Assembly: GCA_020002185.1 (NCBI GenBank)
Contig: CM034543.1
Location: forward strand, 24,529,151 to 24,593,150
Direction: 5' to 3'
Source: Paraescarpia echinospica
Taxonomy: Eukaryota; Annelida; Polychaeta; Sabellida; Siboglinidae
Length of the DNA stretch: 64,000 nucleotides
The position numbers and the translations under genes were made by a program. Under the pieces are notes generated by a model. The model searched no databases, was not told the origin of the DNA, and saw nothing but the letters and a program-made list of their open reading frames with translations. Positions 35,080 through 44,305 of the stretch are shown here, piece after piece. How positions within the stretch are numbered: the first letter of the stretch is position 1; each line of letters starts with the position of its first letter.

Positions 35080-36615
35080 GGCATGTCGTCGTTGATATTC
35101 GTGTTATGTTTATGTCGTCGTTGGTATTCATGCTGTGTTTATGTCGTCATTGCTATTCATGGTGTGATTATGTCTTTGTTGATATTGATGTTGTGTTTAT
35201 GTCGTCGTTGATATTCATGTTGTGTTTGTGTCGTCGTTGGTATTCATGTTGTGTTTATGTCGTCGTTGATATTCATGTCGTGATTATGTCGTCGTTGATA
35301 TTCATGTTGTGTTTATGTCGTCGTTGATATTCATGTTGTGTTGATGTCTCCCTTGATAGTCTTGCTGTGATTAACTCGTCGTTGGTATTCATGTTGTGAT
35401 TATGTCGTTGTTGATATTCATGTTGTGTTGATGTCGTCGTTGATATTCATGTTGTGATTATGTCGTTGTTTATATTCATGTTGTGTTGATGTCGTCGTTG
35501 ATATTCATGGTGTAATTATGTCGTTGTTGATATTGATGTTGTGTTTATGTCGTCGTTGATATTCATGTTGTGTTTATGTCGTCGTTGGTATTCATATTGT
35601 GTTGATGTCGTTGATATTCATGTTGTGATTATGTCGTCCTTGATATTCATGTTGTGTTTATGTCGTCCATGATGGTCTTGCTGTGATTAACTCGTTGTTG
35701 GTATTCATGTTGTGTTTATGTCGTCTTTGATATTAATGCTGTGTTTATGTCGTCATGGATATACATGTTGTGATTATGTCGTCGTTAATATTCATGTTGT
35801 GTTTATGTCGTCGTTGATATTCATGTTGTGTTTATGTCGTCTATTGATATTAATGCTGTGTTTATGTCGTCGTTGATATACATGTTGTGATCATGTCGTC
35901 AATAATATTCATGTTGTGTTGATGTCGTCGTTGATATTCATGTTATGTTTATGTCGTCCTTGATAGTCTTGTTGTGATTAAGTCGTCGTTGATATTCGTG
36001 TTGTGTTTATGTCGTCCTTGATAGTCATGTTGTGAATAAGTCGTCCTTGATATTCGTGTTGTGTTTATGTCGTCCTTGATAGTCTTGTTGTGTTTAAGTC
36101 ATCGTTGATATTCATGTTGTGTTGATGTCGTTGATATTCATGTTGTGATTATGTCGACCTTGATAGTCTTGTTGTGACTAAGTCGTCGTTGATATTCGTG
36201 TTGTGTTTATGTCGTCCTTGATAGTCATGTTGTGATTAAGTCGTCGTTTATATTCATGTTGTGTTTATGTCGTCGTTGATATTCATGTTGTGTTTATGTC
36301 GTCCTTGATAGTCATGTTGTGATTAAGTCGTCGTTGATATTCATGTTGTGTTTATGTCGTCGTTGATATTCATGTTGTGTTTATGTCGTCGTTGATATTA
36401 ATACTGTGTTTGTGTCGTTATTGATATACAAGTTGTGATTATGTCGTTATTAATATACATGATGTGATTATGTCGTTGTTGATATTTATGTTGTGTTTAT
36501 GTCTTCGTTGATATTCATGTTGTGTTTATGTAGTCGTTGATAATCATGTTGTGTTTATGTCGTCCTTGGTATTCATGTTGTGTTTATGTCGTCCTTGATA
36601 TTCATGTTTTGTTTA
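35080..36615. repeat. 29-30-bp minisatellite, about 50 copies
   Basis: GATATTCATGTTGTGTTTAT followed by GTCGTCGTT repeated for 1.5 kb with point changes, starting right after the donor of the preceding exon. The + strand is strongly T/G-rich. Frames reading through the first part are intron read-through. Confidence 0.95.
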
Positions 36616-36663
36616 TGATGCCAAAAATCCTGATAGCTTCATTACATCAATGCACAGGGATCG

Positions 36664-36697
36664 ATCGTTCTATATCTGACGTCAGATATAGAACGAT
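36664..36697. repeat. perfect 34-bp palindrome
   Basis: ATCGTTCTATATCTGAC followed directly by its complement, centred on GAC|GTC at 36,680/36,681, with no loop. It sits between the minisatellite and the next exon. Confidence 0.92.
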
Positions 36698-36862
36698 GTG
36701 CCTTTTCGAAATTTGATGTGCCCCAGATCAATTGATTACAAATTGTATTCATTAATTTGCATAATAGTATGATCGCTTAGGTAACCTGATAAATGTGAAC
36801 ATTACATTTTTTTATATTAGGCATGTAATCATGTTATTCTTTAACTTGTGAATTATATTCAG

Positions 36863-37144
36863 AACTGCCTACGCGACACATTTCTGGGTACAAAATATAT
36901 AACCATCAATATCAAAGTGCTCAGAAATGTTCAGGTTTGTTTCAAAACCTGTAACGTTACAAAACTAGATTCATGCTGGGTAGGTGTGCCCCATTTTACG
37001 TGGACTGGTCATGCTGCTACAGTCTACTGCTCCAAGGACAGGGAGTTTCTAACTGAGAAATACAATGCAGCAGTTTGTGACATTGAGCGACAACGATTCA
37101 CATACGTGAAAGCACCAACTAAAATATTTAAAGAACCATGTTGA
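36863..37144 (+). CDS. terminal exon: PAN/apple-like module
   Basis: Acceptor ATATTCAG to 36862; open to TGA at 37,142-37,144. NCLRDTF, VQVCFKTC, LDSCW and TVYC echo the PAN exon at 58,997 (ECRGTF, LVKCFEYC, TDCAA, TCYTH) in order and spacing. However, this reading is phase 0 at the acceptor while the previous visible donor leaves phase 1. Either an exon is unseen in the minisatellite intron, or one base was gained near 36,865, or the exon is used only in another transcript. An ATTAAA follows the stop. Confidence 0.5.
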   Translation, partial: NCLRDTFLGTKYITINIKVLRNVQVCFKTCNVTKLDSCWVGVPHFTWTGHAATVYCSKDREFLTEKYNAAVCDIERQRFTYVKAPTKIFKEPC

Positions 37145-39475
37145 TTAAACATTAAAAAAACTAATTTATACACCGATGAACAGATGTGTGGAATAACCTC
37201 ACACAATGTGTGGTTAAGATTGCATCGGTGCAGTCTTTTGAAAAAAAATTACCTTATCAGTTGTGGGAAAAACCACCCAATTAAATTAGCCCAATTAAAT
37301 TATACTATACAGTCAGAATGTAAGACTAGAACATGGAATTTTCTTTTTTTCCAAAGTTTATGACCCAAGGTGACGGGGGAATTTGTAATGAATGTACTAT
37401 TAGTGAGCCTTGGTTACAGAGGCACGATTTATAATGAATTTTTATTTATACATGCTTTTTAAAATGTTTATTTTTCGTTTATAATGTACTCCAATTGTAC
37501 TATTTAGCAAACATACATGAATTTAAAAACGTGCATATAGTGTAGATGTATGGATGGATATTATTTTGTATACATATGAACGGAGTGCACTTTGTTCGGC
37601 AAGTGTTGAAAGTTGACGATGGGCGATAATATGATATTGGCGGCAACAAACGCTGTTCATGGTACTCGACTAAAGCTTATAGACAATGTAAACGACAGGC
37701 AAAGAGTAGGCAAGGCGCAAGGGTATTGACTAGACTGTCCTCAGTGTCCAGTCAACAATGTAAGATGTAATTTAAATAACTCCATTCAGGCCATTGTTCT
37801 GTTTGATGTCCGTGCGGCCGTTGTCTGTGTTCTGGAGCAAACCGTCGCGCTATTTGGGCCTCGAAATGCGCTAAGCCTAAGACGCAATATTTTTATAGCG
37901 GAAATATGCCTGGGATGATGTGGAATTATTTAATTATCGCATCAACGTGCTAAATGTAGGTAAAACTATAGTTAATAACAACAAAATCGAGGTGGGTCCG
38001 GATTCTACACAAGTGCCCCTCAATTTTATAAGATTTCGCAGACACGTTTTTGTATGCGTCTTTTGGTCACACGCGGCAACAAGTATGCGGCATTCCAGCG
38101 TACAACGCGTCATTGACGCATTTCCGCGCTCCAAGGGAATCCTGACATTAATGCAGGCACTTGGCGACTGAGCTAATATCACATTTGGTAGTTCTGTTAC
38201 ATCCCTGTAGCAGTAACGTAACTGTAAAATAAACAACCATTTCTCGATTATATACGTTTCTTTGTTGACGACATGCAATTGTTCTCAATTTTCTTGAACT
38301 TTCAAAAATCAGATGGGCAAAATATCAATGCTTTGAAAACTAATTGTCGGCACGTCAATTGACTTTAATAGCAAATTACCAAAGATAACGACCAACGTAA
38401 TTTCTCTCGACCATTAATTGTAAATAAGTCTTTTTTAAATCAGCAATTATCAACTACGTTTATTGAGTGTTGCAACAAAGAATATATATAATGTTGTTGA
38501 ACTTGACGAAACCAAATACATATTCGGTGGCTCAGTATTCCCATCTCCCAGACACAGTTTGATAAGGTAGTGATGTGGTCAGGTACTGGATGGACTTAGT
38601 GGGCTTGGCATTATACAATATTTATTATTATTGTTGAAGTATGTATGCAACCACGTACGTAGCTACATAAACTGTAACAAGTTGCGAATTATGCGAATAC
38701 TGATTCCTTTAACAAAGGTATTTACGCACATTGCTGAATTTTCCAGCATATCGGAAGATAAATAGCTAGTGCATGCATGTGTAGGGGGGGGGTGTTACCG
38801 GTTTGCTTACAAGGCTGTTTGCATAGCTAGCGCCAAACGTTCAGGGAATAATCTACGACCTCTCGGAAGAAACGTAACGCCATTATACTTTCGAAATTCT
38901 CCGTAGGATTTTAGGATTCGTATCGGACGTTAGACGGGCGTAAATCAGATGTTCACAAGAAACTTAATCGTAAATTGCAACAGTAAACAAGCTAGCGCGT
39001 AGCTAGTTTACTTTATAATACAAACGGTATGACAGAGTAATTGAACTTTTTCCTTGGCGAGACATTAAATGTGTATACAATTAAGATCAGTTACTAATTT
39101 ATTGGAATTGGCCTTGGTGCCCTGCGCACTGGCTTTGATGCCCAAACAGTCTGTCGACGTCAAACATAATTGGTTTGCCCGGAGTGTTGCCACATTCGAG
39201 GTCTTTAACGGTGGTATTTTCTATACCACAAACTTTTTGTTTCATCTCGAAAACATGGTTTGCCTCAGTTTCACCCTAGCGTTCTAAAGGTTGAAATTTG
39301 TGAATGTGATGAGCGGACTTTAACATAAATATCGGAAAACGATAAAGTTTTGCGACCGACGAGTGAAGCTGGCACAGGTGTGGACATGTGACATTGTCTT
39401 CTCTCCAAAACGCATTTGAGGCGACTGTGTTGCTAAATAAAGTTGATTAAGACATAAAACACGAGTGGGAAGATC
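37145..39475. other. 3' flank or intron, nothing recognised
   Basis: AT-rich sequence between the PAN-like exon and the Polinton target site. A G8 run is at about 38,785. No conserved coding, RNA or mobile feature seen; short frames at 37,920 and 39,069 have no recognisable content. Confidence 0.45.
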
Positions 39476-39481
39476 GTCATG
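39476..39481. repeat. Polinton target-site duplication, left copy (GTCATG)
   Basis: GTCATG directly before the left terminus; the same six bases follow the right terminus at 56,330-56,335. A 6-bp duplication is the known signature of Maverick/Polinton integration. Confidence 0.92.
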
Positions 39482-39808
39482 AGTAGTATAGAGGGCCTGT
39501 TCGCCCCCGTGCACGACACCTTTGGTGACCTTTGGGCAAAACTTTACTAATAAAAAACGTTTTAATTACCTCTAAACGTTTTCGGCAACCTACTTATAAA
39601 AAAGATCAAAGGCTTTTTTGACACTAAACGTTTTCGGCAACCTACTTATAAAAAACGTTATGGATTACCCCCTCTAAGTACATTTGAGGTGCCACCTAGC
39701 GGTGAGTGTAGAGATTAGTTTGTTTGTCCCCTAGCGATCAATGTCGTACCTAGTGCGTGCTGACCTAAGCAATACATGACGCGACTATATAACCACGATA
39801 AACCACTG
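39482..39808 (+). repeat. Polinton left terminal inverted repeat
   Basis: Pairs with 56,030-56,329. Relative to the right copy it has an 18-nt insertion after AGTAGTATAG and a 10-nt duplication (TGACCTTTGG). Over the remaining roughly 270 bp there are 5 substitutions and one 1-nt gap. It contains a 32-bp direct repeat around AACGTTTTCGGCAACCTACT (39,572 and 39,623). Confidence 0.93.
39689..39702 (-). promoter_or_regulatory. CTCF-like motif in left TIR
   Basis: The minus strand reads CCGCTAGGTGGCAC, matching the CTCF core consensus at essentially every fixed position. Further copies are at 39,927-39,940 and 40,156-40,169 (CCGCTAGATGGCGG), and at 56,137-56,150 in the right repeat. Assignment is by motif only. 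Confidence 0.4.
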
Positions 39809-39821
39809 CATAATCGTCGAC

Positions 39822-39893
39822 GACGGATTAGCTCTCCTGGGAGAGTGTTCGACTAGGGATCGAAAGATTCCTGGTCCGAGTCCGTTCGTCGGC
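39822..39893 (+). tRNA. tRNA-like unit 1 (degenerate, anticodon-loop AGG)
   Basis: 72 nt with tRNA-like order: TAGCTC...GAGT D-arm, perfect 5-bp anticodon stem TTCGA/TCGAA around CTAGGGA (anticodon AGG by position), a TGGTCCGAGTCC box-B relative, then a TTTTT Pol III terminator at 39,896-39,900. The acceptor and T stems pair poorly in the standard register, and the D-arm forms an over-long hairpin (CTCTCC/GGAGAG). Probably a decayed copy of the unit at 40,069. Confidence 0.4.
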
Positions 39894-39899
39894 ACTTTT

Positions 39900-40149
39900 T
39901 AGATTCGTAGTGGCGGTGCATTAGAGGTGCCACCTAGCGGTGAGCACAGAGATCAACGTAGTTTGTTTCCTAGCGATCAACGTCGTACCTAGTGAGTGCT
40001 GACATAAGCAATAATGCGTTTATTGTGCGGCTATATAACCACAATAAAACCACTGCATAAACGTTGGCGACGGTTTAGTTCTCCTAGGAGAGCGTTCGAC
40101 TAGGGATCGAAAGATTTCTGGTTCGAAACCAGTAGCCGCTTTTTAGATT
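39900..40149 (+). repeat. second copy of the TIR-inner module
   Basis: 39,918-40,149 repeats 39,680-39,907: GAGGTGCCACCTAGCGGTGA, then CCTAGCGATCAA, GTCGTACCTAGTG, CTATATAACCAC, AAACCACTGCATAA and a tRNA-like unit. The element's left side therefore carries a tandem duplication that starts inside the TIR and includes the tRNA-like unit. The right TIR ends before the tRNA-like part. Confidence 0.8.
40069..40140 (+). tRNA. tRNA-like unit 2 (anticodon-loop AGG)
   Basis: The cloverleaf can be drawn with acceptor GACGGTT/AGCCGCT (one mismatch, two wobbles), D-stem GTTC/GAGC, anticodon stem TTCGA/TCGAA with loop CTAGGGA, and T-stem CTGG/CCAG around TTCGAAA. Box B GGTTCGAAACC is a perfect consensus and TTTTT follows at 40,140-40,144. 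Against a normal tRNA: A14 is missing and the D-arm is a self-complementary hairpin (TTCTCCTAGGAGAG). AGG would decode Pro CCU, but the body is more Phe-like. It could be a functional tRNA, a Pol III small RNA or a tRNA mimic. Confidence 0.5.
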
Positions 40150-40175
40150 TGCGGTCCGCCATCTAGCGGCGAGGG

Positions 40176-40183
40176 TATATAAG
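40176..40183 (+). promoter_or_regulatory. TATA box upstream of the NADAR gene
   Basis: TATATAAG about 32 bp before the ATG at 40,215, directly after the Pol III terminator of the tRNA-like unit and a CTCF-like motif. Confidence 0.45.
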
Positions 40184-40214
40184 CGGTGGCGGTAGCGGGT
40201 TATCGGTAGTCGGT

Positions 40215-40673
40215 ATGTCGTCGTTGCCGCCTATAAGGTTTGGCGGATCGCACTCGTTCTTGTCAAATATGTATTCGTGTCCATAGTCGGCGTTCGGTCG
40301 GGGCTTCCGATCCGTCGAGCACGCCTATCAGTATAGGAAAGCAATGTTCAACGACGACGTGGCATGTGCCGAGCGTATCAAAAGAAGGCGATCGCCTTAT
40401 GTAGCGAAACGACGCTGTTACGAAATTCGAAAAAAGAGAACGGCAACCGAATGGCGCGCCGTTAGGGTAGCGTGTATGAAGGCGTTGTTGAGGAGCAAGT
40501 TTGACGGGACGACCGAGTTGAAGGCCGCCCTGTTGGCCACCGGGGACGCCGAATTAGTGGAATGGGTACCGAGTAGGGAGGGTTTCTGGGGTGCCAGAAT
40601 CGGGGGCGTTGCGGGGGAGAACATGCTCGGTAAACTGTTGATGGAGGTGCGCGCCACTTATAAAGACGCGTAA
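40215..40673 (+). pseudogene. NADAR-domain protein (YbiA/COG3236-like), in-frame TAG
   Basis: Translation from ATG 40,215 shows the NADAR signatures in order: FLSNMY near residue 16, FRSVEHAYQYRKAM near 33-46, LLATGDAELVE, FWGARIGG and GENMLGKLLMEVR. Family members are N-glycosidases acting on riboflavin-pathway intermediates or reversing ADP-ribosylation of guanine in DNA (DarT-NADAR systems). They also occur in large DNA viruses. Codon 24 is TAG (40,284-40,286), between two conserved motifs in the same frame; the remaining 109 codons from Met at 40,344 are open. So it is a nonsense mutant, a readthrough gene or one using an internal start. It lies first in the + gene row, 24 bp before the ATPase ATG. 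It is not a usual Polinton gene, and a counter-defence role is inference. Confidence 0.8.
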
Positions 40674-40697
40674 AAAGTGTTCGCTCAGTCGTTGAAA

Positions 40698-41351
40698 ATG
40701 AGCGGACCACCGTTGAAGCATCCTTTTACATGTATAGTAGCCGGTCCTACGGGGTGCGGTAAGACGACGTTCGTCGACCGTCTGATACGGCACGACGCTA
40801 TGATCGATCCGCCGCCCGAGAAAATCCTGTGGTGCTACGGGCAGTGGCAGACCGGCTACGCGTCTATGTCTTCGAAAATAGAGTTCGTAGACGGCCTGCC
40901 GGATCCGAAACGTTTAGACGGTAAAGCGAGGACGCTTCTAGTACTCCACGACCTCATGGAGGAGACTGATAGCCGGGTGACGGTAATATTTACTAAAAAA
41001 AGTCATCATTGTAATACGTCGGTCGTACAACTGCGGCAGAACATGTTCCCGAAAGGGAAAGAAAACCGTACAATCGGCCTGAACGCCCAATACATAGTGC
41101 TATTCAAGAGTCCCCGAGACGCCGGTCAAGTAGGTCACCTAGCGAAACAGATGTTCCCGGGAAAGGTCAACTACATCATAGAGGCTTCTAAAGACGCGAC
41201 GTCGTCGGCGTACGGCTATCTCTTCGTGGATCTGAAACAGGAAACGGAAGAGGACATGCGCCTGCGTTCGTGCATATTTCCGGACGATCGTCTTCAGTAC
41301 GTGTACGTACGGAAGGGTGGTGGCGGCGGTGGCGGCGGCGGAATCCTATAA
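40698..41351 (+). CDS. ATP: FtsK/HerA-type genome-packaging ATPase (A32-like)
   Basis: 217 aa from ATG 40,698 (an earlier GTG at 40,677 is less likely). Walker A is GPTGCGKT near residue 18, Walker B TLLVLHDLM near 80. Length and motifs fit the Polinton/adenovirus IVa2-like and poxvirus A32-like packaging ATPases, which pump DNA into the capsid. The C-terminus is an unusual poly-Gly run (nine Gly) before IL-stop. The frame is intact. Followed after 38 bp by the next ATG. Confidence 0.92.
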   Translation: MSGPPLKHPFTCIVAGPTGCGKTTFVDRLIRHDAMIDPPPEKILWCYGQWQTGYASMSSKIEFVDGLPDPKRLDGKARTLLVLHDLMEETDSRVTVIFTKKSHHCNTSVVQLRQNMFPKGKENRTIGLNAQYIVLFKSPRDAGQVGHLAKQMFPGKVNYIIEASKDATSSAYGYLFVDLKQETEEDMRLRSCIFPDDRLQYVYVRKGGGGGGGGGIL

Positions 41352-41389
41352 GAAGAGAGGGACGTGGCCGCGTACGTTTATTAGTCGCT

Positions 41390-41791
41390 ATGACGGGGCG
41401 CGCGGTGGTAGCGAAGCGACCACCGAAGGTGGCGAGACCGACGAACCGAGTGAAGAGACACATTTTCGCCCTGCAGCTGTTGGAGAGGCATAGGCGGAAC
41501 ATCGATCTGCGAAAAGCCGTGATCGGCCACGCGGATGCCGGTCTCATTTGTAGTCTGTGCGATTGCGCGTACAACATTCTGAAAGGGAACGTGAAGTTGT
41601 CGCCGAAGCAGAAACGTGTGTTGGCAAAATACAGGAATCACCTGCGTGAACTCGCCGACAAACAAGTTCCGGTTAAGCAGAAGCGAGTCGTCTTGCAAAA
41701 AGGTGCGGGTGGTTTCCTGGCGGCCCTGCTAGCGCAGTTAGCGAGCACCGTTCTCCTCTCGCTGCTCAGACAGGTGACCGGCAGCGGGTGA
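41390..41791 (+). CDS. conserved Polinton small basic protein with hydrophobic C-terminus
   Basis: 133 aa from ATG 41,390. The middle contains LICSLCDCAYNILKGNVKLS and basic residues (KQKRVLAKYRNHLREL), then a GAGGFLAALLAQLASTVLLS segment. This arrangement is common to Maverick/Polinton genomes. The hydrophobic end with an upstream GG suggests a membrane-active or minor virion protein, but no biochemical function is established. Intact. Confidence 0.75.
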   Translation: MTGRAVVAKRPPKVARPTNRVKRHIFALQLLERHRRNIDLRKAVIGHADAGLICSLCDCAYNILKGNVKLSPKQKRVLAKYRNHLRELADKQVPVKQKRVVLQKGAGGFLAALLAQLASTVLLSLLRQVTGSG

Positions 41792-41812
41792 TTGATGCAG
41801 TAGGCGAAGAAG

Positions 41813-42547
41813 ATGGCGTTGGTCGACCCGCGATTGGTGAAAAGTCTCCTGCCACGTATTGATCAGCCGCCGAGCACGCCCCGATCACGTGTGCTGAGTA
41901 GCCTGGACAGCGACATGAAGGATATTCTAGAGCGATCGGATTTATCCGATCTCGATAAGGTAGCGTCGTACAATCAACTGCTGAGCCGGTACAACACGAT
42001 AGAGGCGGCTCGAGCGGCGCAACCGGTACGCGTGTTGGTGGTCAGCGGCGACGAGACGCCTGCGGTAGCGGCGGCGGCGATGGCGCCACCAACATCGTCG
42101 GAGGACGTAGAGCGCGAAATCATAGCCAGCATGCCAAAAACGCTGAAAGGGAAGACGGGTCTGCTTATCGCGAAAATGAAAGCCGATCCGTTGTTTCGGT
42201 GGAACGACCGAGGCGAATTCGTGTACGCCGGTGAATCGATCGCGGGGAGTAACATGGTCGATACAGTGAACGATCTCATGCGAACGAGAACGAAGACGAC
42301 AGCACCCGTAGGATGGCGAGAGTTCGGGTTGCGCATGAAGGGTATGAACATCCCTATGGAATTCGTGGGCAACCCGCGCTATCAGACGTACATGGAGCGG
42401 CGGCAGAAGCGGCTACTAGAAGAGGCCGCGATGACGCCGTCGACTAGTTCATCAGCGACACCGGAGTGGAAACGACGGGTGCGACGCGAGACTAAACGGA
42501 GACAACGGTCCCCTTCGTTGGACGTCGCGGCGTGGGACACGTTGTGA
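41813..42547 (+). CDS. conserved Polinton protein of unknown function
   Basis: 244 aa from ATG 41,813. Begins MALVDPRLVKSLLPR, has an early coiled or charged stretch (DLSDLDKVASYNQLLSRY), an Ala/Pro linker, then a conserved core (SMPKTLKGKTGLLIAKMK, FRWNDRGEFVY, VGWREFGLRMKGM, EFVGNPRYQTYM) and a basic tail. Many Polintons have a protein of this type between ATPase and integrase; its role is not known to me. Intact. Confidence 0.75.
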   Translation: MALVDPRLVKSLLPRIDQPPSTPRSRVLSSLDSDMKDILERSDLSDLDKVASYNQLLSRYNTIEAARAAQPVRVLVVSGDETPAVAAAAMAPPTSSEDVEREIIASMPKTLKGKTGLLIAKMKADPLFRWNDRGEFVYAGESIAGSNMVDTVNDLMRTRTKTTAPVGWREFGLRMKGMNIPMEFVGNPRYQTYMERRQKRLLEEAAMTPSTSSSATPEWKRRVRRETKRRQRSPSLDVAAWDTL

Positions 42548-42552
42548 CGACG

Positions 42553-42747
42553 ATGCCGTCACGACGAACAATAACGGCCATCGTCGTCAGCTTCACCATC
42601 GCGGTTATTGCTCTCTACACGTGTATAATAATCATCGTTCATTTGTGGTCGTCGTCGTCGTTGCCATGGTGTCCGGGTGGAGTCATCGTCGTCGGCCAAA
42701 ACGAAAGCCTCGACAGCAACGAAACGACGACGACGACGACGAACTGA
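42553..42747 (+). CDS. small single-pass membrane protein
   Basis: 64 aa from ATG 42,553. A basic start MPSRRT is followed by one strong transmembrane segment (ITAIVVSFTIAVIALYTCII) and a polar C-terminal tail ending in poly-Thr from a CGA/ACG repeat. It overlaps the integrase start in another frame. No family recognised, and the poly-Thr end may be fortuitous. Confidence 0.4.
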   Translation: MPSRRTITAIVVSFTIAVIALYTCIIIIVHLWSSSSLPWCPGGVIVVGQNESLDSNETTTTTTN

Positions 42748-43792
42748 ATAGCGTCTACTTCGATACGAAACGGGTGGGAAGTTACGGAAGCGTCGACGCG
42801 TTGCACCGGGCGTCGAAGATCCGACGACCGGCCGTCGAGAGGTGGCTAGCGTCGCAGGACGCCTATACCCTACACAAACCGGTTAAACGACATTTCAAAC
42901 GACGTCGCGTCATCGTGGGCGGTCGAAACCAGCAGAGGCAAGCCGATCTGGTCGACTTGACTAGGCTGAAAACGCACAACGACGGTATAACATTCCTATT
43001 GACGGTCTTCGACGTGTTTTCGAAGTGGGCGTGGTGCGTTCCGTTGAAGAGTAAGTCCGGCCCGTCGCTCGTCGTGGCCTTCGAGCACCTGCTGAACGGC
43101 GAGACGCCGAACGCGCTGCAGACCGATAAGGGGACCGAGTTTCTGAACCGACCCCTGCAAACGTTCCTAACGAAGTGCGGCGTTCATCATTTCGTGACGC
43201 ATAACGAGGAGACTAAAGCGAGCGTCGTGGAACGGTTTAATCGGACTTTGAAGACGCGTACGTGGCGCTGTTTTACGAAACACGAGACGCTGCGGTACGT
43301 AGAGGCGTTACCGGATTTCGTGGATCGTACAACAACGCCTACCACCGAAGCATCGGTAGGACGCCGGCGAGTGTCGACGCGACGAATCAGGAGGCCGTAT
43401 GGTAACGACTGTACGGCAACGTCGGCTGCGGCCAACGGCGAAAACCAAAACTGCGCGAGGGAGATCGCGTACGTATCAGCAAGACGAGGGGTCAATTCAA
43501 AAAAGGATACATGGCTAACTGGAGCGAGGAGCTCTTCACCGTCGTAGAGGCGCACCCGTCCGAACCGCCCGTTTATCGCCTGAAGGACGAAGCCGGGACA
43601 CCGGTAGAGGGCGCCTTCTACGAACCGGAACTACAACGCGTAGTCGTTCCGAAGGACAAACTGTATCGCGTGGAGGCAGTTCTACAGCGTCGTCGTCGTC
43701 GTGGCGGAGGTTCGGAGGCGCTCGTAAAATGGAGCGGTTATCCGGCCTCCTTCAACAGCTGGATCGACGTCGAGTCGCTCGTGGACCTATAA
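42666..43792 (+). pseudogene. INT: retrovirus-type (RVE) integrase with C-terminal chromodomain, broken
   Basis: N-terminal part has SVYFDTKRVGSYGSVDAL and SQDAYTLHKPVKRHFKRRRV, then the catalytic core: Asp in QADLVDL, Asp in LQTDKGTEF, Glu in KASVVERFNRTLK (DDE triad all present). A C-terminal segment (KWSGYPASFNSWIDVE, 43,511-43,792) is a chromodomain. The gene is interrupted by a one-base loss at about 43,326-43,328 (frame change) and a TAA at 43,403-43,405 in the second frame. Start at Met 42,666 or 42,621. The enzyme normally inserts the element and makes the 6-bp duplication; this copy should not make a full-length product. Confidence 0.9.
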
Positions 43793-43948
43793 AGACTATT
43801 AGTGAGGTGGCGGCACCGGAGATGAGAATGACTCGTTGGATTCGCCACACGGGGTGCTGGCGACTGCACGAGGCGGGGTTATGCAACGGATCTTCGTTCT
43901 TGCCGTATAAAGGTCCCTGCTGTATCAACAGACCGCAGTGGCGCGACG

Positions 43949-44305
43949 ATGATCGGCGACGAAACTACCTCAAGTGGCGATCATCGAACGAACTCCGGCG
44001 CCGAGCACGCGGACTCCGTCGACGAGCACGCGGACTCCATCGACGCTACCACCACAACCACCGCCGAACCCGTTCCATGGCAAATCTGCGGCAACGAATG
44101 CCATAACGCCGAAATCGTATTCCTCTGTCAGGTCGTCGTCCTGTACTTCGTCATCGCCGTTAGTATATACAATCTGACGAAAGGTCAAGGCGACTCCAAC
44201 CTGTGGACGGCGCTGTTGAGCAGCTGTCTCGGTTACCTGCTCCCGAGTCCATCTATGAGCGTTGGTCGACGACGACTCGGCGGCGACGATGGCGGTCTCG
44301 TCTGA
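43949..44305 (+). CDS. conserved Polinton membrane protein
   Basis: 118 aa from ATG 43,949. A Thr/Asp/His-rich N-terminus with imperfect repeats (ADSVDEHADSID) is followed by CQVVVLYFVIAVSIYNLTKG (transmembrane) and DSNLWTALLSSCLGYLLPSP, a signature seen widely in Polintons. Function unknown; probably a virion or host-membrane protein. It overlaps the start of the minor capsid gene by 17 nt. Confidence 0.7.
   Translation: MIGDETTSSGDHRTNSGAEHADSVDEHADSIDATTTTTAEPVPWQICGNECHNAEIVFLCQVVVLYFVIAVSIYNLTKGQGDSNLWTALLSSCLGYLLPSPSMSVGRRRLGGDDGGLV

Noticed and set aside
36863..36935. Reading the 36,863 exon in phase 1 from the upstream donor
   Set aside because: It meets a stop after about 30 codons and lacks the PAN cysteines that the phase 0 frame has.
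39822..39893. Calling the tRNA-like unit 1 a true tRNA-Pro(AGG)
   Set aside because: Acceptor and T stems do not pair properly and A14 is missing; only a tRNA-like label is supported.
43729..44106. 125-codon + frame between integrase and membrane protein
   Set aside because: Arg-rich read of the repeat-coded N-terminus of the 43,949 gene in another frame; no family features.
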